A stretch of DNA of 53,265 bases from an uncultured Bacteroidia bacterium. GTDB lineage: Bacteria > Bacteroidota > Bacteroidia > Bacteroidales > Prolixibacteraceae. Of the stretch, positions 9,406 through 17,140 are shown one piece after another (position 1 is the first letter of the stretch; each line of letters opens with the position of its first letter). A program made the translations under genes and the position numbers. Below the pieces are notes generated by a model. That model was not told the DNA's origin. It was given only the letters and a program-made list of their open reading frames with translations, and did not search any database. Location of the stretch: assembly GCA_903923905.1 (NCBI GenBank), contig CAIXZH010000034.1:1-53265 (forward strand), given 5' to 3'.

Positions 9406-10029
9406 ATGACAATTGATAATTTTCCATCCAAACTCCTGGAAAATGCTGTAAATGAATTTTCTAAGCTTCCAGGTATCGGAAAAAAAACGGCTTTAAGACT
9501 GGTCCTTCACCTGCTAAAAAAGGAAACTGATGAGGTTCTGCGGTTTAGCAGGGCATTAACCCAGCTTCGCGAAGAGGTGAAACATTGCCGCATCTGCCGA
9601 AATATTTCTGACCATGATATGTGCAATATCTGCAGTAATCCTGCACGTGATCACCGGATGGTGTGCGTGGTCGAGAATATCCGTGATGTAATGTCAATTG
9701 AGAATACGCAGCAATACCGGGGTGTTTATCATGTGCTGGGAGGGATTATCTCGCCTATGGACGGAATAGGTCCGGCCGATCTTGAGATTGATTCCCTCTT
9801 GTCAAGGGTTGAAAAAGGGGAGACGAATGAAGTGATTTTTGCCTTAAGCACAACCATGGAGGGGGATAGCACAAACTTTTATATCTTTAAGAAATTAAAG
9901 GATTACCCGATAAAGATTACGACACTGGCTCGGGGCGTCTCAATTGGCGACGAAATTGAATATACCGATGAAATAACCCTCGGCCGTTCGATCGTAAACA
10001 GGATGCTTTTCGAAAATTTTATGGGATAG
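9406..10029 (+). CDS. recR: Recombination mediator RecR
   Basis: RecR works with RecO (and RecF) to load RecA onto single-stranded DNA at gaps. The 207-aa length is typical. A helix-hairpin-helix lies at residues 9-35 ([12 protein letters not shown]). A four-cysteine zinc finger follows (C61, C64, C73, C76 in CRICRN...CNICSN). A Toprim domain starts near 84 ([14 protein letters not shown]), and the expected [13 protein letters not shown] motif is present near 122. The next gene starts 5 bases after the TAG stop, so the acetyltransferase is probably co-transcribed. Confidence 0.97.
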   Translation: MTIDNFPSKLLENAVNEFSKLPGIGKKTALRLVLHLLKKETDEVLRFSRALTQLREEVKHCRICRNISDHDMCNICSNPARDHRMVCVVENIRDVMSIENTQQYRGVYHVLGGIISPMDGIGPADLEIDSLLSRVEKGETNEVIFALSTTMEGDSTNFYIFKKLKDYPIKITTLARGVSIGDEIEYTDEITLGRSIVNRMLFENFMG

Positions 10030-10034
10030 CGGAT

Positions 10035-10562
10035 ATGAAAAAATACCTCTCCAACTACAAAATCACGCTGCGGGCAATTGAACCTGAGGATATTGATTTG
10101 CTTTATGCCTGGGAAAATGATCCTGAGATCTGGGAGGTGAGCCATACGCTGGTCCCCTTTTCCAAATATATCCTGGCGCTCTATATCCAGAATGCAGATA
10201 AAGATATCTACGAAAGCAGGCAATTGCGTCTTATGATCGATACTTCTGAGGGGAAAACCATTGGTGCCATCGATCTTTTTGATTTCGAACCCTATCATTC
10301 GAGGGCCGGAATTGGTTTGCTGATCCATGCGAAGCAGGACCGTTCGAAAGGTTATGCATCAGCTGCCCTGGACCTTTTGATCTCCTATTGTTTTGGTAAG
10401 CTGAATCTCCATCAGCTCTACGCCAATATTGAGACCAGTAATCTGGTCAGCCTGGCACTGTTCGAAAAACAAGGTTTCGTGAGTTGCGGCACTAAAAAAG
10501 AGTGGCTCATGACAGATACAGGCTGGAAGGACGAGATAATGTTGCAACTGATTAATGGTTAA
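10035..10562 (+). CDS. GNAT acetyltransferase, RimJ/RimL-SpeG type
   Basis: This 175-aa protein has the GNAT fold. It opens with ITLRAIEPEDIDLLYAWENDPEIW, the usual start of RimJ/RimL-like enzymes. It carries the acetyl-CoA pyrophosphate loop DRSKGYASAALDLLI near residues 97-111, followed by LHQLYANIETSNLVSLALFEKQGF. It should transfer an acetyl group from acetyl-CoA to an amine, such as a protein N-terminus or a polyamine, but the acceptor cannot be read from the sequence. It is in an apparent operon with recR. A 230-base convergent region containing the heptad repeat follows. Confidence 0.9.
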   Translation: MKKYLSNYKITLRAIEPEDIDLLYAWENDPEIWEVSHTLVPFSKYILALYIQNADKDIYESRQLRLMIDTSEGKTIGAIDLFDFEPYHSRAGIGLLIHAKQDRSKGYASAALDLLISYCFGKLNLHQLYANIETSNLVSLALFEKQGFVSCGTKKEWLMTDTGWKDEIMLQLING

Positions 10563-10664
10563 TGTAATAATGGTTAGTGCTTAATGACATAAATAGATAA
10601 AATCAATGCCTTTCAGTATTAACCCTTAACCATATATCTGAGAATAAACCATTTATTATAAGGT

Positions 10665-10790
10665 ATTACCCATTCAGCATTACCCATTCAGCATTACCCA
10701 TTACCCATTCAGCATTACCCATTACCCATTCAGCATTACCCATTCAGCATTACCCATTCAGCATTACCCATTACCCATTACCCATTCAGC
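10665..10790. repeat. Heptanucleotide tandem array of two 7-base words
   Basis: These 126 bases are exactly 18 heptads with no mismatch, made only of X = ATTACCC (11 copies) and Y = ATTCAGC (7 copies). The order is XYXYXXYXXYXYXYXXXY. Most units pair up as a 14-base XY, and extra X words are interspersed. It starts about 100 bases after the GNAT stop and ends 1 base before the stop codon of the minus-strand HsdR-N gene, so it lies in a convergent intergenic space. A degenerate ATTAACCCTTAACCAT lies upstream near 10618. No coding potential is suggested. Confidence 0.95.
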
Positions 10791-10791
10791 A

Positions 10792-11250
10792 TTAATCCAG
10801 CTCCAGATAATCGGGTATTTCGGGTAAGAAAGTATAAGTTAATTGATCCTGGTCGAACCGGCAGCAATAATGGTTCATTCCATTGGTGACAATCAGGTAG
10901 TTTACTCTAAGTTCCATATTGTACCGGGCAATCTGGTCGAAAACATCCTGCGAGATCTTCACCTCAGGGGATTTGCATTCAACGGCAACAAGGGGAATCC
11001 CCGTTCTGGCAAAGAGGACAATGTCGGACCGAAAATCCTGCTGATTAATTCTTAAAGAGCGCTCAATCGCCACCAGTGAAGCAGGGAAATGCTTGATCTC
11101 AGTAAGGTAACGGGCAAAATTCTGCCTGACCCACTCTTCAGGCGTAAGGATGACCCATCTCCGGCGAAAACTATCGAAGATCAGCTTTTTACCAGCGTGC
11201 TCCTTGATGCGAAAAGAATAATATGGCAGATTAAGATCCATTTCTGACAT
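10792..11250 (-). CDS. Type I restriction HsdR N-terminal domain protein (HSDR_N_2), stand-alone nuclease-like domain
   Basis: The 152-aa protein is essentially only the PD-(D/E)xK nuclease fold found at the start of HsdR restriction subunits. Residues near 50-115 include the catalytic set D...ECK in RSDIVLF...LVAVECKSPEVKIS, followed by QIARYN. There is no helicase and there are no hsdM or hsdS genes nearby, so it is not a restriction system. Small proteins of this type sit next to holA in many Bacteroidota, which fits this locus. The role is unknown. The start is either ATG 11250 or ATG 11241 (MDLNLPYYSF). The second gives a more usual N-terminus and more room for the promoter. Confidence 0.85.
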   Translation of the reverse strand: MSEMDLNLPYYSFRIKEHAGKKLIFDSFRRRWVILTPEEWVRQNFARYLTEIKHFPASLVAIERSLRINQQDFRSDIVLFARTGIPLVAVECKSPEVKISQDVFDQIARYNMELRVNYLIVTNGMNHYCCRFDQDQLTYTFLPEIPDYLELD

Positions 11251-11260
11251 TTAAATCATT

Positions 11261-11268
11261 CAAAGCTA
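11261..11268 (-). promoter_or_regulatory. Promoter -7 box of the HsdR-N gene
   Basis: Minus-strand TAGCTTTG fits TAnnTTTG. It lies 10-20 bases before the candidate starts. The -33 region reads only TTGG. Confidence 0.4.
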
Positions 11269-11309
11269 ATTTTTATTTTCAATTGAACCAAGAATCAGCA
11301 AAAACCAGA

Positions 11310-11317
11310 TATTTTTG
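11310..11317 (+). promoter_or_regulatory. Promoter -7 box of the AMP nucleosidase gene
   Basis: TATTTTTG fits TAnnTTTG exactly and is 14 bases before the ATG at 11332. No clear -33 TTTG is seen at the usual distance. Confidence 0.4.
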
Positions 11318-11331
11318 CATAAAATCAGGAG

Positions 11332-12102
11332 ATGAAAACAAAAGAAGAGATTGTAAACAATTGGCTTCCCCGCTATACCGGACGGGAGTTGGATGATTTT
11401 ACCAAATACATTATACTCACAAACTTCCAGAACTATGTGGAGAATTTTGCTGAAAAATTCGGGGTTGCTGTAGTGGGCGAGGACAAATCAATGCCTAACG
11501 CCAGTGCACATGGGATTACCATCATTAACTTTGGGATGGGGAGTCCAAATGCAGCAACCATCATGGACCTGTTGAGTGCAATTATGCCCGAGGCAGTACT
11601 CTTTTTAGGAAAATGTGGAGGTCTGAAACGAAAGAGTGAACTTGGCAGTTTAATTCTTCCGATTGCCGCAATCCGGAGTGAAGGTACTTCCAACGATTAT
11701 CTGCCGATTGAAGTGCCGGCCTTACCCGCCTTTAGTCTTCAGCGGGCCGTATCCTCAACGATTCGTGATATGGGGCTCGACTACTGGACGGGTACTGTTT
11801 TCACAACCAATAAAAGAGTATGGGAATACGACGAAAGGTTTAAAAAATACCTGAGCAAAACCCGTGCGATTGCCATCGATATGGAGACGGCAACTATATT
11901 CACGGTTGGTTTTTATAACCAGATTCCAACCGGTGCATTGCTGCTGGTCTCTGATCAGCCAATGATCTCAGCCGGTGTTAAAACTGCAGAAAGTGACCGG
12001 GAGGTTACCCGCAAATTTGTCAATCGTCACCTTGAAATAGGAATTGGCGCACTTTCTGAGATTATCAATGACGGAAGGTCTGTAAAACACCTAAAATTTT
12101 AA
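11332..12102 (+). CDS. amn: AMP nucleosidase (short Bacteroidota form)
   Basis: The enzyme hydrolyses AMP to adenine and ribose 5-phosphate and so helps set the adenylate pool. The 256-aa chain is a nucleoside phosphorylase/PNP-UDP fold without the long N-terminal regulatory domain of the E. coli Amn protein. Visible family features are IINFGMGSPNAATIMDLL near residue 64, LFLGKCGGL near 86, and the substrate-binding IDMETATIFTVGF near 186, followed by LLLVSDQPM. The gap to holA is 2 bases, so the two are co-transcribed. The divergent HsdR-N gene completes a recurrent Bacteroidota arrangement. Confidence 0.92.
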   Translation: MKTKEEIVNNWLPRYTGRELDDFTKYIILTNFQNYVENFAEKFGVAVVGEDKSMPNASAHGITIINFGMGSPNAATIMDLLSAIMPEAVLFLGKCGGLKRKSELGSLILPIAAIRSEGTSNDYLPIEVPALPAFSLQRAVSSTIRDMGLDYWTGTVFTTNKRVWEYDERFKKYLSKTRAIAIDMETATIFTVGFYNQIPTGALLLVSDQPMISAGVKTAESDREVTRKFVNRHLEIGIGALSEIINDGRSVKHLKF

Positions 12103-12104
12103 TC

Positions 12105-13109
12105 ATGGATTATGCCCAGATTATTAAAGAGTTAAAAGATAAGAAGTATGCTTCGGTTTATTTTCTCGAAGGGGAGGAACCCTATTTTATGGATCAAATC
12201 AGCCATTTTATCCTTGAACATGTACTCTCTGAAGAAGAGAAAGGGTTTAACCAGTCGATCCTGTATGGAAAGGATTTAAGCATTGACGCCATCATGACTG
12301 CCGCAAAGCGGTTTCCAATGATGGCTGAACGGCAGGTTGTCGTTATCCGTGAGGCTCAAAATATCCGGAATATTGAGGATTTGGCTACCTACGTTGAAAA
12401 TCCTATGCGATCCACGATCCTGGTGGTTAATTACAAATACAAAACGATTGATAAGCGGAAAAAACTTTATAAGACGTTGCAGAAAAATGGGATTTATTTG
12501 GAATCTAAGTCACTGTATGAAAGCAATATCCCAAACTGGATTACCAATTATCTGAAAGAGAAAAATCTGGGAATCGACCCCCGCGCCGCACAAATGATCA
12601 CTGACTTTGTTGGAAGTGATTTACAGCGGATTGTGAACGAGCTTGAAAAAGTAACCATCTCAATGGTTCCTGGAACCAGTATTCTGCCAGAAGATGTAGA
12701 GAAAAACATAGGAATAAGTAAAGATTTCAATATGTTTGAATTGCAGAAAGCGCTTGGGAATAAAGATATTCTTAAATCAAACCTGATTGTCAACTATTTC
12801 ATCGATAATGAGAAACAAAATCCGCTACCGGCAATCCTTGGGATGCTGGTCGGCTTTTTTCGGAAAATATTGATCTATCACTCTATTGAAATCAAATCAG
12901 ACCGGAATAATATGGCTCAGAAGCTGGGTGTAAATCCCTATTTTATTAACGATTATATCAGTGCCGGACGCAATTTCACGCTTGATAAGGCGATCAATAT
13001 CATCTCCATGATGCGGGATTATGATCTGCGGTCAAAAGGAGGGCGAGGCGGCACAACCGAAAACGGTGATCTGTTACGTGAACTTACCTTTAAAATTCTT
13101 CATATTTAA
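12105..13109 (+). CDS. holA: DNA polymerase III subunit delta
   Basis: Delta is the clamp-loader wrench that opens the beta sliding clamp. The 334-aa length is normal. The N-terminal domain shows VYFLEGEEPYFMDQI (residues 18-32), the family's typical opening. Next come RFPMMAERQVVVIREA near 67 and the domain III features of the AAA+-like clamp-loader fold (ALGNKDILKSNLIVNYF). It begins 2 bases after amn and is followed 11 bases later by the rhomboid gene, so the three probably form one transcript. Confidence 0.95.
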   Translation: MDYAQIIKELKDKKYASVYFLEGEEPYFMDQISHFILEHVLSEEEKGFNQSILYGKDLSIDAIMTAAKRFPMMAERQVVVIREAQNIRNIEDLATYVENPMRSTILVVNYKYKTIDKRKKLYKTLQKNGIYLESKSLYESNIPNWITNYLKEKNLGIDPRAAQMITDFVGSDLQRIVNELEKVTISMVPGTSILPEDVEKNIGISKDFNMFELQKALGNKDILKSNLIVNYFIDNEKQNPLPAILGMLVGFFRKILIYHSIEIKSDRNNMAQKLGVNPYFINDYISAGRNFTLDKAINIISMMRDYDLRSKGGRGGTTENGDLLRELTFKILHI

Positions 13110-13120
13110 CACAAAATCCT

Positions 13121-13735
13121 ATGACATTAATATTGATTCTTATAATAACTCTGGTCTCTGCGGTTGCCTTTTCACAAAGAGGCACCATGGCTCAATTGCA
13201 GTTCAATGCATACCAGATTTCTCACCGTAAACAATATTACCGGATAATAACCCACGCGTTTGTGCACGCCAACTGGGAACATCTGATTGTGAACATGATT
13301 GTGCTCTATTCCTTTGGAATGGTAGTTGAACACTACTTTGCAATGTATTTTGGGATTCCGGGCAAGGTTTATTACCTGATCCTGTTTTTTGGATCGGTGA
13401 TCTTCTCGAGTCTGTGGTCGTTATATAAGCAAAAGAATAACCCCTATTACAATGCTGTTGGTGCTTCAGGAGCCGTTTCAGCGATACTCTTCGCAGCTAT
13501 TTTCTTCGATCCGTGGAACAATATTTACTTTTTTGGAGTCCTGCCTATCCCGGGAATTATTTTCAGTGGTTTGTATCTCTATTATTCATATTATATGAGC
13601 ACTAAAAAGGCGGATAATATTGGTCATGATGCTCATTTTATGGGGGCTATTTTCGGGTTTATCTTCCCTATTCTAATAAAACCGTCCTTGCTGAACTTGT
13701 TTTTTGACTTGCTTTTTGGACGGATTTCGATGTAG
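13121..13735 (+). CDS. Rhomboid family intramembrane serine protease
   Basis: This 204-aa polytopic membrane protein has the rhomboid catalytic dyad. Ser116 lies in the GASGA motif (NAVGASGAVS) and His172 in GHDAHFMGAIFG. The conserved HANWEHLIVNM segment near residue 49 contains the oxyanion-side His and Asn. Six hydrophobic helices can be picked out. It should cut membrane-spanning substrates within or near the bilayer, but the substrate is unknown. It is probably translated from the amn-holA transcript. The first helix is short but complete. Confidence 0.93.
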   Translation: MTLILILIITLVSAVAFSQRGTMAQLQFNAYQISHRKQYYRIITHAFVHANWEHLIVNMIVLYSFGMVVEHYFAMYFGIPGKVYYLILFFGSVIFSSLWSLYKQKNNPYYNAVGASGAVSAILFAAIFFDPWNNIYFFGVLPIPGIIFSGLYLYYSYYMSTKKADNIGHDAHFMGAIFGFIFPILIKPSLLNLFFDLLFGRISM

Positions 13736-13916
13736 TGTGATTGTTTTTTCGGAAATGTAACTTAATTTTTAGATTGCCTAATTAAAAGCTAACATAATTA
13801 AGAAGTAAGTGAGCCGAATGAATTAATGTCGCATTTAGTTCCTGATAAATTAAAGATAGTCAATTAGGAAAGGCATTGAAAATTGAACATTATTAATTGA
13901 TAATTAATTCTATACA

Positions 13917-14756
13917 ATGAAAGGTGGCTTTAACCAGTTCAACGGTAAATTTTTTCGTGAAAGTGATCCGCTGTTCACCGGAGCTGATCTGATCAGGTTA
14001 AACTCCGGTATCTGCGAATCTTTCAGGGCCGAGAATAATCGGGTTGTTTTTGCCCGGGAGAACTTCAACTTCCTCATCGATTCATTGTCAGCAATTGAGA
14101 TACCGACACCTGCCGACTGGGATTTTCCCCGCTTTCAAAAAGATGTGTCCAGATTACTGAATAAGAATCATCTCTACCTTTCGGCAAAGGTGGTCATTCA
14201 TTTGATTCCCGGGATTTCGGGAACTGATTATTTATTGACAGCAGAAGAGATGGAGAACAGATTTTTTGTGGTCAAAGATTCCGGATTACTGATTGATTTC
14301 TATGAGGATGGGGCCAAGGGGAGTTCCAACTACTTTAATTATGAGCCATCCAGCAGATCATTGTGGGCAATGGCAACCCGTTCAGCAGGCCTGAAATCAA
14401 AACAGAATCACATCCTTTTGAATAATAAAGGGTTTGCCTGTGAATCGATTGGTGGAAGCTTTGGTTACCTCACTAGTCAGACAGCTTTTTTCCCTTCCCT
14501 GGAATCCCAGGGATACTTTCCGCCTATTGCCAATGTGGTAAAGGGTTGTGCAGAAGAGGCTGGCTATCAGATTCAGGAAAAAACAGAGATCAATCGCAGT
14601 GATTTGCTGGATGCCGATGAACTTTTTCTGATTGATAATTGCCATGGTATTCAGCCGGTACTGGGGCTTTACGCCAGACGATACTATACAACCGGAACCA
14701 TGGTCATAGCGGCAAGGTTGAGTGAGATAGCCAGAACGGAACCACTTCCTATGTAA
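13917..14756 (+). CDS. Class IV aminotransferase-fold protein lacking the PLP lysine
   Basis: The 279-aa protein follows the fold of branched-chain aminotransferases and aminodeoxychorismate lyase (PabC). An alpha/beta N-terminal domain leads to the small-domain motifs CESIGGSFGYL near 175 and DELFLIDNCHGIQPVLGLYARR near 242. Aligned by eye without gaps to PabC LKHLNRLEQVL, the local sequence is YEPSSRSLWAM. The Arg and all spacings to the following strand match, but the PLP-binding Lys is Glu143. A PLP Schiff base therefore seems impossible unless another Lys substitutes (K134 is near). It may be a pseudoenzyme with a binding role, or it may be evolving under relaxed selection. It stands alone, with a 180-base gap upstream and a decayed gene downstream. 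Confidence 0.8.
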   Translation: MKGGFNQFNGKFFRESDPLFTGADLIRLNSGICESFRAENNRVVFARENFNFLIDSLSAIEIPTPADWDFPRFQKDVSRLLNKNHLYLSAKVVIHLIPGISGTDYLLTAEEMENRFFVVKDSGLLIDFYEDGAKGSSNYFNYEPSSRSLWAMATRSAGLKSKQNHILLNNKGFACESIGGSFGYLTSQTAFFPSLESQGYFPPIANVVKGCAEEAGYQIQEKTEINRSDLLDADELFLIDNCHGIQPVLGLYARRYYTTGTMVIAARLSEIARTEPLPM

Positions 14757-14882
14757 CATTTCGTTAGCAGTATAAAGAAAATAATATCAAAGACTAAATT
14801 AATGAATATCAACTTTTTGGTTAGAAATAGAACAGTCTGTTTACCTTAAAAAGAAAGATCCTTGCAAAATATTCATCGACGA

Positions 14883-15271
14883 ATAATCCCTTTAGAACCG
14901 GATGTGAGCAGGATCAGAAATAATGATAAAGTTTTTATGGTCGGCTATGACAACAAAAATAAATTGGAAATTTTGCAGATTTTGTAGGTTCTCCGGTTGT
15001 CGACAGGAATGGAAAAGTAGTTGGTGTATTTAACAGGGCATACCGGTTGAAAATAGATCATAAGGGAAGGATCATTAACGAAAGCAAGGTGGTCAGTGAT
15101 TTTCATTTTGACTATTTTGTTCAAGCCACCTCAATGAGATCCATATTAGGGAAAGATTACGTTAAAGAATCAGAGAACACTAAGTTACGACCTCCAAAAC
15201 AGCTGCTTTTTTACACTGTTTTTGATCACTTCAAAAGATATATCGCACCCAATTCATTATCTTTAAATTAA
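14883..15271 (+). pseudogene. Decayed trypsin-like protease remnant
   Basis: Two frames together read like the end of a chymotrypsin-fold protease. Frame one (about 14883-14986) gives PLEPDVSRIRNNDKVFMVGY and ends at TAG within the AT-rich junction. A second frame, open from 14963, gives ADFVGSPVVDRNGKVVGVFN and runs on to the TAA at 15269-15271. The motif position expected to read GxSGSP has Val in place of the catalytic Ser. No proper start codon exists for the second part (a TTG at 15047 is internal). I interpret this as a frameshifted and truncated gene remnant. Only about 130 codons survive, so the family call is tentative. Confidence 0.5.
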
Positions 15272-15282
15272 AATTTAAAACG

Positions 15283-15831
15283 ATGGAAATAGTGATTGCC
15301 TTTGGAATTTTAAGTCTTCCGATTATTGCTCTTTCCTGGCGAACACTCACAAAACTTAAAAGCCACGGCTTTTATCGTTTCTTCTGTTGGGAATGTATCC
15401 TGTGGCTGCTTATTTCCAACCTGAAATATTGGTTCGCTGATCCCTTTTGCATCCGGCAACTGATTGCCTGGTTTCTCCTGTTTGTAGCTCTTTACCTGAT
15501 CATTGCGGGGGTAATTCTGTTGCGAAAGTTCGGGAAACCCAATAAGAACCGGGATGGAAGGGAGCTTTATTCCTTTGAGAAAACCTCAGAGCTCATCGAT
15601 ACCGGTCTGTACAAATACATCAGACATCCGCTCTATGCTTCCCTACTCTACTTAACATGGGGGATATTTCTAAAGCAAACCACCTTTCCATTATTTCTAA
15701 TTTCGCTATTTTCAACCCTCTTTCTCTGTTTAACGGCGGTATCTGATGAGAGAGAGTGTCTCGAATATTTTGGAGGAAAGTATAAAGAGTACATGAAGCG
15801 GACAAAAAGGTTTATCCCCTTCATATTCTAA
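15283..15831 (+). CDS. Isoprenylcysteine/phospholipid methyltransferase-like membrane protein (ICMT/PEMT superfamily)
   Basis: The 182-aa protein has four or five hydrophobic helices and the superfamily's C-terminal SAM-binding signature. This is TGLYKYIRHPLYASLLY near residues 107-123, then DERECLEYFGGKYKEYMKRTKRFIP near 153-177. The RHPxY and E...Y..Y..RT elements are those of bacterial ICMT-like methyltransferases. The acceptor in bacteria is generally unknown. The ATG at 15283 follows the decayed gene by 11 bases. It converges with yqgE-like gene 15841, 9 bases away. Confidence 0.85.
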   Translation: MEIVIAFGILSLPIIALSWRTLTKLKSHGFYRFFCWECILWLLISNLKYWFADPFCIRQLIAWFLLFVALYLIIAGVILLRKFGKPNKNRDGRELYSFEKTSELIDTGLYKYIRHPLYASLLYLTWGIFLKQTTFPLFLISLFSTLFLCLTAVSDERECLEYFGGKYKEYMKRTKRFIPFIF

Positions 15832-15840
15832 GAAAACGAC

Positions 15841-16425
15841 TTAATTGGAATTTGGATCCTCCGGAAAGTTCTGCCACGTTTCATAATGTCCACCTGCATT
15901 TCGGACACTTTCATTCCAAAAATTGCGGTCACTGTTCATGACCAGTCTGGTCTCTGCTTCAGCAACCAGCCAGGAATTCTCTTTAATTTCATTTTCAAGC
16001 TGTCCCGGACTCCATCCAGAATATCCTACAAAGAATTTCACCTGCCCCGGTCCGACATTCCCGGAAGCAATGGCCAGTTTTAAGGCCTCGAAATCTCCGC
16101 CCCAATATAATTCGTCATTTACGTGACTACTCCCTTTAATTTGCTCCCCAAGAGTATGGATATAAAACAGGCTATCGCCACCCACCGGACCACCAACAAA
16201 TAATTGGGGAATATAACCGGTAGGCATAATGAACAGTTCATTGATTTTCGCTTCCAGTGGCTTGTTCAGAATAAAGCCCACTGAACCATTCGCAGAATGT
16301 TCAACAAGTAAAACGGTAGATCTCCCAAAGAAATTTCCCGACAATAAGGGTTCAGAAATGATTATTCTTCCTTTCCTGGGCACAAGCTTTCGGTGTATCT
16401 TAAAAAAATCAAAATCAATTTTCAT
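15841..16425 (-). CDS. YqgE/AlgH family protein (DUF179)
   Basis: The 194-aa protein matches the YqgE/AlgH fold. Evidence is GRIIISEPLLSGNFFGRSTVLLVEH near residues 19-43, then GSVGFILNKPLEAKINEL, the glycine-rich LFVGGPVGGDSLFYIH near 75, and VKFFVGYSGWSPGQLENEI near 128. It is a cytoplasmic protein widespread in Gram-negative bacteria, and its molecular role remains unclear. It starts 21 bases after the FtsB-like gene on the same strand, so the two are likely co-transcribed. Confidence 0.93.
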   Translation of the reverse strand: MKIDFDFFKIHRKLVPRKGRIIISEPLLSGNFFGRSTVLLVEHSANGSVGFILNKPLEAKINELFIMPTGYIPQLFVGGPVGGDSLFYIHTLGEQIKGSSHVNDELYWGGDFEALKLAIASGNVGPGQVKFFVGYSGWSPGQLENEIKENSWLVAEAETRLVMNSDRNFWNESVRNAGGHYETWQNFPEDPNSN

Positions 16426-16445
16426 CCCAATAAATTGAGTTTAAA

Positions 16446-16751
16446 TCATTTCTTTTCAATAATGACGAAAATGTCTTCATTCTTTCGCTTCATCAGGAAC
16501 TGCTCTCTTGCAAATTTTTCAAGATTTTTTGAGCTGGTCTGCAGCTCTTTTAACCGCTCACTGTCAGTCAGAATCTTCTCTTTATAGTAATTACTCTCGA
16601 TTTTGTACTTCTTCAGTTTGTTCAGATTTTGACGCAAAAACAAGATGTTATGATCATCCAGAAAGATCATCCAAACACTGAAAATCAGGAACACAACCAG
16701 GTATTTATTCCTGATGGTCCTGAAAAACGCTTTAAGGATAATCGGTTTCAT
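16446..16751 (-). CDS. FtsB/DivIC-like septum formation initiator protein
   Basis: The 101-aa bitopic protein has a short cytoplasmic N-terminus and one membrane helix (YLVVFLIFSVWMIFL, about 16-30). An extracytoplasmic leucine-rich coiled coil follows (LRQNLNKLKKYKIESNYYKEKI, about 38-60), then the family's terminal FAREQFLMKRKNEDIFVI. FtsB/DivIC pairs with FtsL and FtsQ to activate septal peptidoglycan synthesis. I chose the ATG at 16751 rather than an upstream start at 16907, because the added 52 residues look non-coding and would put a second hydrophobic stretch before the real one. Confidence 0.85.
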   Translation of the reverse strand: MKPIILKAFFRTIRNKYLVVFLIFSVWMIFLDDHNILFLRQNLNKLKKYKIESNYYKEKILTDSERLKELQTSSKNLEKFAREQFLMKRKNEDIFVIIEKK

Positions 16752-17140
16752 CGTAAAATTAAATATAATTAAAATAACTGTCTGATGCTTAATATCCTGT
16801 GCTACTGACCTGCAAAAAGCTATTTCGATACAAATTAACTGAATCCTATTCAGATTAAAAAGCCGGTAGGTTATAAAGTTTGAATGTAGATCCAAATAGA
16901 GGGGCATGGAAATTTATCCATTCTCAAATAGTGTATCTAAGGATTGCCGGCAGCTTGCTTCCTGGTGCTGGCGGAACTTCCTGACAGGAATTGTTGGTCC
17001 GAGGTATAAATAGGATCGGCTGAAAAACTAGCAACTAATTGTTATTTAAATCTATATAAATTAATTTAATCGTTGAAGTACAAAGAAAATTGAATTATAA
17101 ATGCAAAATCCGTCCATCCAAATATCTCCAACGTTAGTAA
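16752..17140. other. Gene-free stretch upstream of the FtsB-like gene
   Basis: These 389 bases contain no convincing gene. The only structures I see are a 13-base palindrome, TTCCTGACAGGAA, at 16978-16990 and AT-rich sequence near 17035-17100. The FtsB-like promoter should lie here, but I cannot place it with confidence. Confidence 0.5.

Noticed and set aside
10665-10790. Heptad array as a CRISPR
   Set aside because: Words of 7 bases are contiguous with no unique spacers and there are no cas genes, so it is a simple tandem repeat.
10792-11250. Restriction-modification or defence system around the HsdR-like gene
   Set aside because: Only the nuclease-like domain is present and the neighbours are housekeeping genes. 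No methylase, specificity subunit or helicase is in the window.
16752-16907. 52-residue extension of the FtsB-like protein
   Set aside because: It has no family similarity, and the short form begins with the normal cytoplasmic segment and membrane helix.
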